From NCBI RefSeq assembly GCF_025370935.1, contig NC_133482.1, positions 18,350,756 through 18,414,755 of the forward strand: DNA of 64,000 nt. Direction: 5' to 3'. Shown here one piece after another: positions 12,358-21,789 of this stretch. Numbering within the stretch: position 1 is the first letter of the stretch; every line of letters starts with the position of its first letter. The notes below the pieces were generated by a model. That model did not search any database. It was not told where the DNA came from and worked only from the letters and a program-made list of their open reading frames with translations. This stretch comes from Choristoneura fumiferana. Lineage: Eukaryota > Arthropoda > Insecta > Lepidoptera > Tortricidae. Made by a program: the position numbers and the translations under genes.

Positions 12358-12570
12358 GCTGTTACGTTTAAATTTTCTGATCTACTTTTGATGCACCACC
12401 TGTTGTAAACTAGTCCTTCCTTCTTTCTGTAAAAAAGGTTGCCTGGAAGAGATCGCTCTTAAGCGATAAGGCCGCCTATTGCTCACCTTGTAATTTTAAT
12501 AATTTGTTTTCTGTATCGCTTACTATGTCTGGTGTACAATAAAGAGTCTTTGTATTGTATTGTATTGTAT
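12358..12570 (+). mobile_element. 5'-truncated LINE-M-family 3' end with AATATT target duplication
   Basis: The 213-bp insertion is flanked by AATATT (12352-12357 and 12571-12576). Copy B has the uninterrupted site near 61066. The content matches the LINE-M 3' UTR: GTTGCCTGGAAGAGATCGCT, GATAAGGCCGCCTATTG and CAATAAAGAGT, then a TGTAT repeat tail. The hairpin ATCGCT-CTTA-AGCGAT occupies 12452-12467. Differences from the 24.4-kb element show that it comes from a related subfamily, not from that copy. Confidence 0.88.
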
Positions 12571-12671
12571 AATATTCATAAGCTGGTATAGGTATATGTA
12601 ATGTAAGTGCGTAGACTTACCAATACTCTTGGAACCAATATTAGTTGATGGAGTAAAACATCGCTAACACT

Positions 12672-13312
12672 TAAGGGATGTGCCAAATATTCATTTTATA
12701 TTCGGCATATTCGGCAGGCTTACCGAATATTCGGCTAAATCACCGAATATTCGTCAAAGTGGTACTCTTCTTTTTACTGTATTGAGCCATGTATGAGATG
12801 AGTGTTAAATGTATTATTTTTATGAGGTATTTTATGCGACTTCCAATAACAGCTGATAAAAAAGATGGTTATTAATTAAAAACCAAATATAAGTATAGCT
12901 GTTTTGAGATTAAGCTACAATGATATTTATAAAAAAATAATCATCATCATCATCATCATCAGCCGGAAGACGTCCACTGCTGGACAAAGGCCTCCCCCTT
13001 AGAACGCCACAATGAACGACAACTCGCCACTTGCATCCACCGGTTTCTCGCCACTCTCACGATGTCGTCAGTCCACCTGGTGGGAGGCCTGCTGCGGGGG
13101 AAAAAAATAATATGTCAATAAAATCAATGAGGTCTTTATTGTGAGAAATTAAGCGAGTTTTTTATTTTAACCAAGAGTTGCATTAAAAATTAATCATATT
13201 CATAGTTTCTACTTAGGAATCAACTATGCCGAATATTCGGTTCGGTAAAAGTTTTACCGAACATTCGGCCGAATATTCGAATTCGGCGAAACCCATGTTC
13301 GGCCCATCTCTA
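12672..13312. mobile_element. hAT-like non-autonomous element with CGAATATTCGG subrepeats, copy A
   Basis: The termini (T)AGGGATGTGCC and GGCCCATCTCTA are short imperfect inverted repeats of the kind seen in hAT elements. Next to each end lie several copies of the near-palindrome CCGAATATTCGG, which could serve as subterminal transposase sites. No transposase ORF is present. I do not see a convincing 8-bp target duplication. A truncated RTE fragment is nested inside (12942-13100). The copy-B equivalent is 61159-61788. Confidence 0.6.
12942..13100 (-). mobile_element. 5'-truncated RTE-type LINE end nested in the hAT-like element, copy A
   Basis: A TCA-repeat tail is followed by CAGCCGGAAGACGTCCACTG, then CACAATGAACGACAACTCGCC and CACTTGCATCCACCGG. 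The minus strand encodes the C-terminal motif of an RTE-type ORF that is read forward at 41222-41490. An 11-bp duplication AAAAAAATAAT flanks it (12931-12941 and 13101-13111). The tail has more TCA units here than in copy B (61428-61580). Confidence 0.8.
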
Positions 13313-13554
13313 CTCCTAATACATAACCATCCCTAACTATTGACGTCATCCATTGCCACCCACGACCCTCGTTATGGTGACGTCATGCCGCAAGATGGCC
13401 GCCTGGTTATGACACTTATGTTATTGTGCGTGCATTAGTTGCTGTCAAAGGCATGACGCGGCTGTCACTCGCAGTTGGCGCTAATGTAAAAATATTCCAG
13501 TTTGGATAATTTGTGAGTCACAATAACAGAATGAAAATGAAATAGTACATTGTG

Positions 13555-13865
13555 TCTTAAGGGCGGTAAAAAAGGAATTATGAACGAGAGTCTATTAGAA
13601 GCCCGAAGTCGAAGACTGAGGGCTTTAATGAGTCGATGTTCGTAATTCCTAGTAACACCCGTGCGACATACAATGTTTTTTTATCACATATGCGAGTAAA
13701 ATTGTATATTTGTAAAAGAAAAACTAATATTTGTATCACACTTATTTACCGAACTTGGGCTTTATGACAAGAATGACTCATTTACCGACCACGGGTTTCA
13801 TGACAAGCACATTAAGGTCGAGGGTTTTATTTGGGGTTTGCAACCAAGGTAACCTGCATTTCGAC
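13555..13865 (+). repeat. Dispersed repeat D, copy A
   Basis: A block running from TCTTAAGGGCGGTAAAAAAG, through GAACGAGAGTC and GTGCGACATACAATG, to TTGCAACCAAGGTAACCTGC. It recurs at 62030-62420 (same strand) and at 43858-44335 (reverse). No ORF is shared. The class is unknown. Confidence 0.65.
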
Positions 13866-14039
13866 AACTGTTTACAGTACAATTCTAAATATTTATGCTT
13901 TTACTGTGTTTGTTGTGATGTAGTGTGTTTTTTTATGTCAATAAATGTCGTGTTTGAAGACTTAGCGAGAAGGAATAACAAATACAGAAACACAGTCTTT
14001 CTAAAACATTTCATTGTTCACAATCTTAGGAATAAAACT

Positions 14040-14645
14040 GGCCAAGAGCACATGGACACGCCCGAAATAGGGTTCCGTAGCCATTACGAAAAAAATAAGT
14101 AATATTTTTCTAAGGATTATTTCTTTTGTGTGGAATATTTCAAACTTAGGTATATTTTATACCTTAGGCTGCTATTTACTCTTAAACTACTAATATTTAA
14201 TTTTTGCATATTTTTCCACCCACCGGTTTAGATTTTAGAGGGGGGGGGGGGGGCGCTCGATTCTAATGAAAATTTGCACTTTAAAGTTGAATATTGTGCA
14301 AACAAATCACTGAATCCGATAATCGTTTTAGCAACCCCTTAATGGTTTTAAAAGACCTATCTAAGGATACCCATACTACAAGTTTGGATGAGAAAAAACA
14401 CACCCCCACTTTACGTCTATGGGAGGTACTCTAAATATAATATTTTTATAATAGGTATTTTTTATTGTACCATTTTGTCGGCATAGTTTACATATAATTT
14501 CGTGCAAAATTAAGCTTTCTAAAAGTGATAGTCCCTGAGCAAAGCCGCGGACGGACAGACAGACAGACATATATATATATATATATATACTAAGATATAT
14601 AAACTAAGAGTTCCGTTTTTGCCATTTTAGCCACGAAACCCTAAA
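14040..14645 (-). repeat. 0.6-kb dispersed repeat E (minus orientation), copy A
   Basis: Reverse-orientation counterpart of 5627-6235. It contains the G-rich tract near 14240, GTCGGCATAGTTTACAT, the GACA/GGACAGAC microsatellite near 14555, and ends GCCACGAAACCCTAAAA. The matching block in copy B reaches the last base of the window. Confidence 0.75.
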
Positions 14646-15086
14646 AACAGCGCTTATTCCTGTCAATTACTCAAAATTTATTTAAGCTTGTAATTTTGTA
14701 GCGACCAACACAGTTTTATCATTTGTCTCATTCTCTAAACCCTTAAGATTAGATTTATGTTCTAGCGTTTATGTTCGCGATAAATATCAGTTGGCATATT
14801 TCCGCTGCTCACGGCAAAGCAAATGTAAGCAAGCAAGTTCTACAGCAAGTTTCTGCGCTATCTGCTTCGGAGCATGACCTATGGCGACGCCTACGGTTCA
14901 TTTCAATGCAGGCTTACGCTTGCAATACTTTTATTTATGTAACCTTTTCATTTTTCCTTTTTGTACAATAAAGAGTATAAACAAACAAACAAACAAACAA
15001 ATGCTGAGTTCGCTCCTTTTGCCACAAAAAACTGTTTTCTGGTTAGGTTTAGTGTAATTTTGAACATGAAACTACCGTGAGACTCA
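14646..15086. other. Non-coding stretch with a retroelement tail
   Basis: No gene recognised. A 66-codon open frame (14771-14971) ends in TTTTTGTACAATAAAGAGTA followed by an AAAC repeat (about 14980-15001). That looks like the 3' end of a truncated retroelement and argues against a gene. Confidence 0.5.
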
Positions 15087-15238
15087 CTCATATTAAATAT
15101 AATGACCCGGATAACTCACGTCTTAACAGCCGCTGAGTCGCGTTGCTCCGAAGACGAAGGGCTACGGATTAGCCCGAAACATGTCAAGCTAAACTCGATT
15201 TAAGACGTGAGTTATCCGGTCATTGTATTTAATATGAG
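15087..15238. mobile_element. MITE with about 38-bp terminal inverted repeats
   Basis: CTCATATTAAATATAATGAC at the left end pairs with TCATTGTATTTAATATGAG at the right; pairing continues through CCGGATAACTCACGTCTTA. The 152-bp element has a GC-richer centre (GCCGCTGAGTCGCGTTGCTC). Its right half recurs at 50712-50760. A diverged part recurs at 3765-3845 and 51895-51980. Confidence 0.85.
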
Positions 15239-15425
15239 GTTTAGTGTAGGTATGTTTTTTTTATCAACAGTTCAATTTTTTTTGTGGCAATAAATGTTTT
15301 TTTCTTTCTTTCATAAATAGCGTCAATAACGCCCAACACTTTCAAGAAAAGGCTTTAGACTTTATTTTAAGGCCGGGAATTGACCAGCGACTCTCATTGA
15401 GTTGACGAACTACAAACGGATCTAT

Positions 15426-15726
15426 GAAGCCGTGGTGGCCTAGTGGTTTGACCTATCGCCTCTCAAGCAGAGGGTCGTGGGTTCAAACCCCGGCTCGCAC
15501 CTCTGAATTTTTCGAAATTCATGTGCGGAATTACATTTGAAATTTACCACGAGCTTTGCGGTGAAGGAAAAACATTGTGAGGAAACCTGCACAAACCTGC
15601 GAAGCGATTCAATGGTGCGTGCGAAGTTCCCAATCCGCACTGGGCCCGCGTGGGAACTATGGCCCAAGCCCTCTTGTTCTGAGAGGAGGCCTGTGCCCAG
15701 CAGTGGGACGTATATAGGCTGGGATG
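15426..15726 (+). mobile_element. SINE-A, full-length tRNA-derived SINE with perfect 12-bp target duplication
   Basis: The head AGCCGTGGTGGCCTAGTGG contains an A-box-like element (TGGCCTAGTGG), and GGGTTCAAACCCC at 15480-15492 is a B-box-like element. Both are internal RNA polymerase III promoter signals. A 200-bp body and the 3' end GCCCAGCAGTGGGACGTATA follow. The target duplication AAACGGATCTAT lies at 15414-15425 and 15727-15738. The 3' hairpin CCCA-GCAG-TGGG (15696-15707) resembles one in RTE-type LINE ends in this window. This is the reference copy for the family here and has a single head. Confidence 0.93.
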
Positions 15727-15785
15727 AAACGGATCTATAATTTTCCTGTGATTGTTTTTCCTAATGTACCTACTTGATGTTTGAG

Positions 15786-15834
15786 TCTTGGGCGAGGTTG
15801 TCCAGCAGTGGACGTCTTTCGGCTGACATGATGA
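15786..15834 (+). mobile_element. RTE-type LINE 3' tail remnant
   Basis: GTTGTCCAGCAGTGGACGTC followed by TTTCGGCTGACATGATGA is the plus-strand form of the conserved RTE-type 3' end and (GAT)n tail found elsewhere in the window. LINE-P appears to have inserted in or beside this tail. Confidence 0.6.
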
Positions 15835-16124
15835 TTAACAGCAAATTTCACAAAATAAGATCAGGAGAAGGGCGGTATTAACAACATAAATAACTGACTG
15901 GCAGATATACGTCAACAGAACTGTCACTGTCACTTGAAATCGAAACGTCACTCAGATACGTTCAGAAACTTGTTGGTATGCGTTTAAGGAGACTGCTTTA
16001 GTTTTTGTTTTTCTTCGTGTGCTGCGTGAAGACAAGGACGACAAAGAAGTGGTTGATACGCTACGAGATTACGACAATACTTGCTGAACTAAGTCATCTT
16101 TAATAATCGTCTGAGTAGGACAGT

Positions 16125-17183
16125 ATGGAAAGGGCAGATAGTGGCGACTTGGTTTGTTACGCGTGTTCATTGGACTTGGGAGTGGGCGAGGAGTACCTGC
16201 AGTGTATGATTGAAAAATGTAGGAAATTATACCATCACTTGTGTACTAACAAGAAGCTTACGCCTAAGGAAAGAGAAACCTGGGTTTGTCCCGAGTGCTG
16301 TAATGAGCTTAGGAAAGGTGGACGAAATTATGAGACCCCTGTTGGCACCCCCGTCACTACTAAGAATATTTCGACGAGGAACAAAAGTGAAACTCCAGTT
16401 TTGCATGGGCAGTCTCCAGGCGTAGTGCCTGCGCTTGCGTTAGAGCTACAATTAACTCGTGATCAGATGATCATGCTTAATGAGCGGCTGGCTGACGCGG
16501 TGTCTACCATAGTGCAGTGCCAGGCTGCGCTTGCCGAATGCGCGAAAAAATTCGAGTCTGTTAATTACCGGCTACTACAATTAGAGCAGGAAAAGGAATG
16601 CAATGCTAGCCCGCCCCTATCGGATACACGAAAGCCCAGCATGCAGAGTAAGCGCAAGGTTAAATCTAAGTCGAACAACAAGACCAAGCAGCCACCAGCG
16701 AAGAATAGCGAAACCCCTAGGGATGCGACTGTTGATTCCCCGAGTGAAACCAAACAGAAGGGCGGGCCATCGAATGAGTCTCAGGATTCGGGTGCCAGTG
16801 TCAGTAAAGATGATGGCAAGACTGACGCGAGTAACGGTGACAGTTTGGATGAAAATGAGGAAGGCTGGCAGGAGGTTAACAGTCGGAAAAAACGTGTTGC
16901 GTCGGTGCGCGGTACTGCAGGTCCGGAGAAGACAACGCTTAAGGCGGTTGAATACCGAAGGTCTATCCATCTATGGAACATGGTTTCGGGTGGTGACGAC
17001 ATACTGGCATATCTTCAGTCTCTGAAACCAGGAAAGACTTTTACAGTAGACGAGCTAAAACCGAAAGGTCTGTACAAGTCCTTTAAGATTGGTGTTCCTG
17101 CTGAAATGTTTGACGAATGTTTGACAGCTGAAATCTGGCCTGAGAATGCCCGAGTGAAACCCTGGTTATTTCGGAGATCTTAA
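16125..17183 (+). CDS. LINE-P ORF1: PHD-finger/coiled-coil RNA-binding-type protein
   Basis: An intact 352-aa ORF starts at the first ATG after the 5' UTR. Residues 11-58 form a complete C4HC3 PHD zinc finger: Cys11, Cys14, Cys27, Cys32, His37, Cys40, Cys55, Cys58. Residues about 105-160 (LALELQLTRDQMIMLNERLA onward) are heptad-like and probably coiled coil. A basic, Ser/Lys-rich linker (about 165-265) follows. The C-terminal domain (about 275-352) has SIHLWNMVSG, YKSFKIGVP and the closing WPENARVKPWLF typical of ORF1 proteins of this kind. Such proteins are thought to coat the element RNA in a ribonucleoprotein; a PHD finger might bind chromatin or act in multimerisation (inference). The ORF2 frame opens at 17158, just before this stop. 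Confidence 0.88.
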   Translation: MERADSGDLVCYACSLDLGVGEEYLQCMIEKCRKLYHHLCTNKKLTPKERETWVCPECCNELRKGGRNYETPVGTPVTTKNISTRNKSETPVLHGQSPGVVPALALELQLTRDQMIMLNERLADAVSTIVQCQAALAECAKKFESVNYRLLQLEQEKECNASPPLSDTRKPSMQSKRKVKSKSNNKTKQPPAKNSETPRDATVDSPSETKQKGGPSNESQDSGASVSKDDGKTDASNGDSLDENEEGWQEVNSRKKRVASVRGTAGPEKTTLKAVEYRRSIHLWNMVSGGDDILAYLQSLKPGKTFTVDELKPKGLYKSFKIGVPAEMFDECLTAEIWPENARVKPWLFRRS

Positions 17184-20122
17184 AGCTCGTTACTCGGAAG
17201 TCGTACCAAGGTCTAGGCCGAAGACATCTCTAAACCTCGTTTACCAGAATGTCAGAGGTCTCAACACAAAATTACGGCAATTCAGATTAAATATCTTATC
17301 ACTCGATTGCGATATTGTCTCAGTTACTGAAACCTTTTTAACTGGAGCTGTACATGACTCGGAGCTGGTGGAGTGTGGATGGAGTGTGTTGCGCCGGGAC
17401 CGCGCCACGGGCGCTCGTGGAGGCGGGGTGCTGATTGCTGCGCGGCCAGGCCTCGTGTTGCGGCGGCGACGGGACCTGGAGTCGCCCGCAGGGGAGGACT
17501 TGTGGGTCACGTTTGTCCATGACAGTGTCACTTTCTATCTGTGCGTAATTTATATTCCTCCAAGTGTCATTGATGAAGTGTACATGCGTTGGTTTCAATC
17601 TTTGGAAACAGTAATTAACTCTCTTAATGGGGTAGTTGTGGTTACTGGAGATTTAAATTTGAACCCATTGTATAAGTCCCATAGCCTTTTAAGTTACTAT
17701 TGTTATTTTTGACTGTATGTGGCTTGTGTGAGAAGAATGAAGTGAGGAATGCCTATGACGGAAAATTGGATGTGGTTTTGGTATCAGACCGTATCAAGGA
17801 TGTTAGGGTTGTGGAGATTGACGGTGGTGGGCTTGTCCTCCATAGAGACGTTTACCATCCGCCATTAGAGATATCAATCCCAATCAGTAGCGGTGTGAAA
17901 CGATCACCTGCCGGTTCAGTGGACCCTAGCAATGTTGATATGCGAAAGGATTGGAATTTTGCAAAAGGTGACTTTGAGCTTCTATACACATTGTTCTCGG
18001 AAGTGTGTTGGGATGATGTTCTTCAGTCTCAAGATGTTGAGGTAGCAGTAGACATTTTGTATTCGACTATTTATAGAATATTTGATATTTGTATACCTAA
18101 AAAGGTTCGTCCTAAGATCCCTACTAGACGCTATCCAGTTTGGTTTGACGCTGACTTAATTAAAGCGGTAAAAGCGAAAGCTGTACTTCACAAAAAATGG
18201 AAAGCGTCCAAGAACATGGATATTTATGAGGAGTTCAGTAAGCTTAGGAGACACGTTAAGGAACGGATCTCTTCCGCGTATGACAATTACATTGTTCATG
18301 TCCAGTCTAAGGTAAAGAGTGATCCACGTAGTTTTTGGCAACACGTAAACAACCTCAGATCTAGAGGTGGTTTTACTGATCAGGTCACGTTTGATGGGGA
18401 ACAGTTCACGGGGCAAGACGCTGCTTTTGCTTTTGCCAGTTTTTTTTTCTAGCGTGTTTTTACCGGATGTTCCACGCCTCGATGGAAATGATACTAGCAA
18501 CAGAGGCCGAGGATGTTATGCTAACCTTGTAAATATTTCTAACATAAGTAAAACAGATGTTGGGGCAGCCATTAAGCGTCTTAAACCTAATAGTTCGTTG
18601 GGACCGGACTGTTTGCCGGCGTACATTATTAAGGGGTGTGCTGATCATTTGAAGGCACCTCTGGTTCACATTTTCAACTTGTCCCTCTGCACTGGAACGT
18701 ACCCGCACCAGTGGAAAGTCACCAGAGTAAAGCCAATTCCGAAGTCTGGTGACGCATCGGAGGTGGAGAATAGTAGGCCTATCGCAATTCTTTCTACTCT
18801 CGCGAAATTATTCGAGTCCATCCTTCACCGTATAATTTCCCCACAGATTAAACCATTTCTAAGTGATTCCCAGCATGGTTTTAGGGCTAATCGCTCAGTG
18901 AGTTCTAATCTCTTAATATTGGTGGATACTATCTCGGAGCAACTGGACCGGGGGGCTCAGGTGGATGTCCTATACTTTGACTTCAAAAAGGCTTTCGATC
19001 GAGTAGATAACGACGTATTACTGACTAAGCTTGACGATATAGGTTTTTCCCCTAAGCTGATCAAACTTTTTGCTAGTTATTTACGCGACCGAAGGCAGTA
19101 TGTTCGGCATGGAATATTCATTTCATCTCCGTATCATACTCGATCAGGAGTTAGCCAGGGCTCGATTCTGGGTCCTCTCCTGTTTGGAATCATGATTAAT
19201 GATCTGGAATCATCGGTAAGATTTGCGAAGTGTCTTCTATATGCAGACGATCTTAAGTTGGTGTACAGGGTTGGGCACGAACGGGACTGTCATGATCTGC
19301 AGGAGGATATCTCGTCAGTGTATCGTTGGAGTATTAAAAATAAGCTGGAATTCAATGATGCTAAATGCCAGGTGTGTACTTTCAGTCGCTCTAGCACTCC
19401 GATACATAACGAATATATGCTTGGTTCAGTGGGTATAGAGAGGGTCTTCTCCGTCAAGGATCTTGGTGTTGTCTTTGACACGCGTCTCACTTTCCATGAA
19501 CACATCAGGACACTTGCTACTGACTGCTTTCGAAGACTGGGCTTTGTTATCCGCAACGTCAAGGGTTTCCGTGATGTTAATACTATTAAACTAGTGTATA
19601 CCGCTTTAGTCAGAAGCAAGCTTGAATCGTCGTCTATTGTATGGAGCCCTTATGAGTCCACATATGCCCTGCTCTTAGAAAAAGTCCAGAAGGCTTTTCT
19701 AAGATTCTTATACAAAAAAGGTATGGGTATTACCCATTTTTGTATCCAACTCAGTTTTTGTTAGGCGCTCTCGGCTTGAACTCTCTCGAGGTGCGACGCA
19801 ATCACTCGCTGTTGATGACTACATGTCGCATACTTCGTGGCGAGTCGGACTGCCCTGAGCTAGTCGCTAGACTAGTGCGATTGTTTGTTCCGAACATCCC
19901 TCGGATCGAGCTGCGGCCGCGGGCGCGCGCCCTGCTGGCGGTGCCGGCGGCGCGCACCGCGGCGCGCAGAGGCTCGCCGCTCCCCGGGCGCTGGCGCTGC
20001 TTAATGCGTTTTTGGTATCCGCGCCGGACCTTGACCTGTTAGCTGGGAGACTGTCGGCAGTGTGCAGTAAATGCTTTAGGTTTTGTGAGGAGATGGATAA
20101 AAGGAAATCGAGCGTTATGTGA
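17158..20122 (+). pseudogene. LINE-P ORF2: endonuclease-reverse transcriptase with four 1-nt frame breaks
   Basis: The frame opens at 17158 without an obvious early ATG. The endonuclease shows YQNVRGLNTK, VTETFL (catalytic Glu), RATGARGGGVLIAAR, VTGDLNLN, KLDVVLVSDR and YHPPLE. The RT has YFDFKKAFDRVDNDVL, SGVSQGSILGPLLFG, LLYADDLKLVYR (catalytic YADD) and VKDLGVVFDTRLTF. Breaks lie at about 17700-17710 (loss of one base, T5 run), 18439-18447 (one extra base, T9 run), 19737-19741 (loss of one base, T5 run) and 19981-19990 (loss of one base, CCCCGGG). Past each break the protein resumes at once. Catalytic motifs are all present. The final frame ends at TGA 20120-20122. It may be intact if the indels are sequencing errors. 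Confidence 0.85.
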
Positions 20123-20298
20123 GCTATGTCTTGTGTTGTTAAATAGTTTTGTAGTTAAATGCTAAATTTAATTTGTAGTTTTTTTATTTTTTTTTTTTTT
20201 TTAGTTTTACGGTGAATTGGATGTATATCTGTAATGCCGTGTAAATGTTATGAAATAAATAAATAAAATAAATTATGATGAAACACACATTCACATTG

Positions 20299-20557
20299 CA
20301 GGGGACCTTGTGCAAGGTCCGCCCGGATTGCTACCACCGTCTTGCTTGCTAATCCTGCCGTGAAGCAGCAGTGCTTGCACTGTTGTGTTTCGGCGTGGAG
20401 AGTAAGACAGCCGGTGAAATCACTGGCACTTGAGGTCCTCTAGGTTGGCAACGCATCGACAATGCCCCTGGTGTTGCAGATGTTTATGGGCGGTGGTGAT
20501 CTCTTACCATCAGGAGACCCACTTGCTCGTTTGCCATCCAGTCGAATTAAAAAAAAC
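20299..20557 (+). mobile_element. SINE-like repeat C, longest copy
   Basis: It begins GGGGACCTTGTGCAAGGTCC, whose GGACCTTG/CAAGGTCC halves form an 8-bp inverted repeat. It continues through GAAGCAGCAGTGCTTGCACT and CGGCGTGGAGAGTAAGACAG to CTTACCATCAGGAGACCCAC and a poly(A) end. Related copies lie at 30635, 33305 and 47144 (plus) and at 10985 and 59355 (minus). There is no consistent ORF. A short, poly(A)-ended non-coding repeat suggests a SINE or a LINE 3' end; I cannot decide which. Confidence 0.75.
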
Positions 20558-21549
20558 ATTCTCGTTAGTATGCTTGTGGTTCTCTGTCGTTTAGGCAAAA
20601 TATTTTTGGCAAATTTTTAATTTGGCAAATGTTTCATTTAACCAAGTATCAAATTTCTACAAAACCATATTGTTTTCGGAACTATCATAAATTAAACCTA
20701 ACCTAACCTTCTGGGCTCGATAAAACCATAAGAAAATATTCTGAGAAAAATTTTTGGTTTCTGAGAAATTTGATAACTTGGGAAATGAAACATTTGCCAA
20801 ATGAAACACGGGAAAAAAAATTGTGCGAAACGGGAATACACGATTCTTGTTTATACTTAATATCAATAAGGAAGTTAATTTAATAAGATTTTGACTTGAC
20901 ATAGTTAATATTATTTAATTTAGCTGATGTGAAATGTATGTATGTGCTTATTATGTGAGTCAGGTTTAGGAATTCTTAATTGTCACGTATTATTAATTAA
21001 TAATAATAATAATAATAATAATAACTTTATTTTACCAACAACAACAAAACATTTTACAATCACGCAAAGTAAATATTTTACTTAAGTCTAAAGGTGGGTA
21101 GGTACATATGTTGTAGGTTTATACTTTGAGTATTAATGATGTCCTTTACTCCCCGTACTAGTTATAAACTGTATCACGGTGAAGTAAGATTCGTCATTCT
21201 TAAATAATGTACGTTTAATAAAACAAGATTTTAACATAACTACAAATTTGAGGGTATAATTAGTTCTGTTATGACAATATTGGTCCAACCTCATTTATTT
21301 AATTAATTCTAAAACGAAGATCAACAATTAAATCGACAGAACATTCCACTAACTCATTCTGATCATTTATTTACGACATTTTTATAACTGGGTAAGTACG
21401 CAATTAGTATATAGGCCCTCGATTGGTCTTGGGATCTCGGAATTTGGTCATGTTCCACAATATTTAAACGAGATTTCATTTATTTTTACAGTGAAACACT
21501 AATTATTTGTAAATCAGTGACAGCAAATAATATGTCAGTGTTATTAACA
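20558..21549. other. AT-rich non-coding stretch
   Basis: No gene seen. It holds a TAA microsatellite followed by CTTTATTTTACCAACAACAA (about 20995-21060), probably the 3' end of a truncated minus-strand retroelement. The short block ATTTGGCAAATGTTTCATTT (20620-20639) recurs nearby in inverted form (20784-20803). Confidence 0.5.
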
Positions 21550-21557
21550 AATTACAG

Positions 21558-21781
21558 CAGGGTTTCTTAAACTTTTTGCAGTCACGGACCACTTTCACAA
21601 TTTAAACAATTGCACGGACCCCTGTCAAAAAAAATATCTGGAAATTTCCTAGTAAATAGGTTTACAGACTGGCCCTTTATACATACTCTCATCTATGTAC
21701 TGACCTACTGTCCATAGATGACCCTGACACACATGCTACGGACCCCTAAGGGGTCCTTGGACCCCACTTTAAGAAAACCTG
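21558..21781. mobile_element. hAT-type MITE with exact 8-bp target duplication
   Basis: AATTACAG occurs at 21550-21557 and 21782-21789, directly flanking CAGGGTTTCTTAAACTTTTT on the left and the complementary AAGAAAACCTG on the right. An 8-bp duplication and CAGGGTTTCTTAAAC-type ends are hallmarks of hAT elements. The 224-bp interior has no ORF and contains an inverted CGGACCCCT/AGGGGTCC motif. Confidence 0.88.
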
Positions 21782-21789
21782 AATTACAG

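Larger units (their letters stand above)
3397..14645. repeat. Duplicated segment, copy A (about 11.2 kb)
   Basis: From the base after the gap to about 14645 this block matches 51533-64000 in the same orientation, with long identical runs broken by substitutions and indels. Shared landmarks in the same order include the SINE-A insertion at 8940-9147 with its target-site duplication, MITEs at 8069, 8247, 10105 and 10751, the hAT-like element at 12672-13312 with a nested RTE fragment, and two oppositely oriented copies of a 0.6-kb repeat (5627-6235 and 14040-14645). Shared nested insertions show that the two copies derive from one ancestral sequence and are not independent transposon insertions. 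No host gene was recognised inside. Stretches between the listed elements (3397-5620, 6240-8060, 9160-10100) are AT-rich non-coding sequence in which I see no gene. Confidence 0.93.
15835..20274 (+). mobile_element. LINE-P: near full-length non-LTR retrotransposon
   Basis: The element is about 4.4 kb: a 5' UTR of about 290 bp, ORF1 (16125-17183), ORF2 (about 17158-20122), a T-rich 3' UTR and an AAATAAATAAATAAAATAAA tail. ATGATGA at 15828-15834 and 20275-20281 is a plausible 7-bp target duplication and sets the boundaries. A PHD-finger ORF1, an AP-type endonuclease and no RNase H fit the CR1/Jockey superfamily; the clade is not certain. Only four 1-nt frame breaks disrupt ORF2. Confidence 0.85.

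Noticed and set aside
14771..14971. 66-codon plus frame
   Set aside because: It ends in a polyadenylation-like signal and AAAC repeat, so a retroelement tail is more likely.
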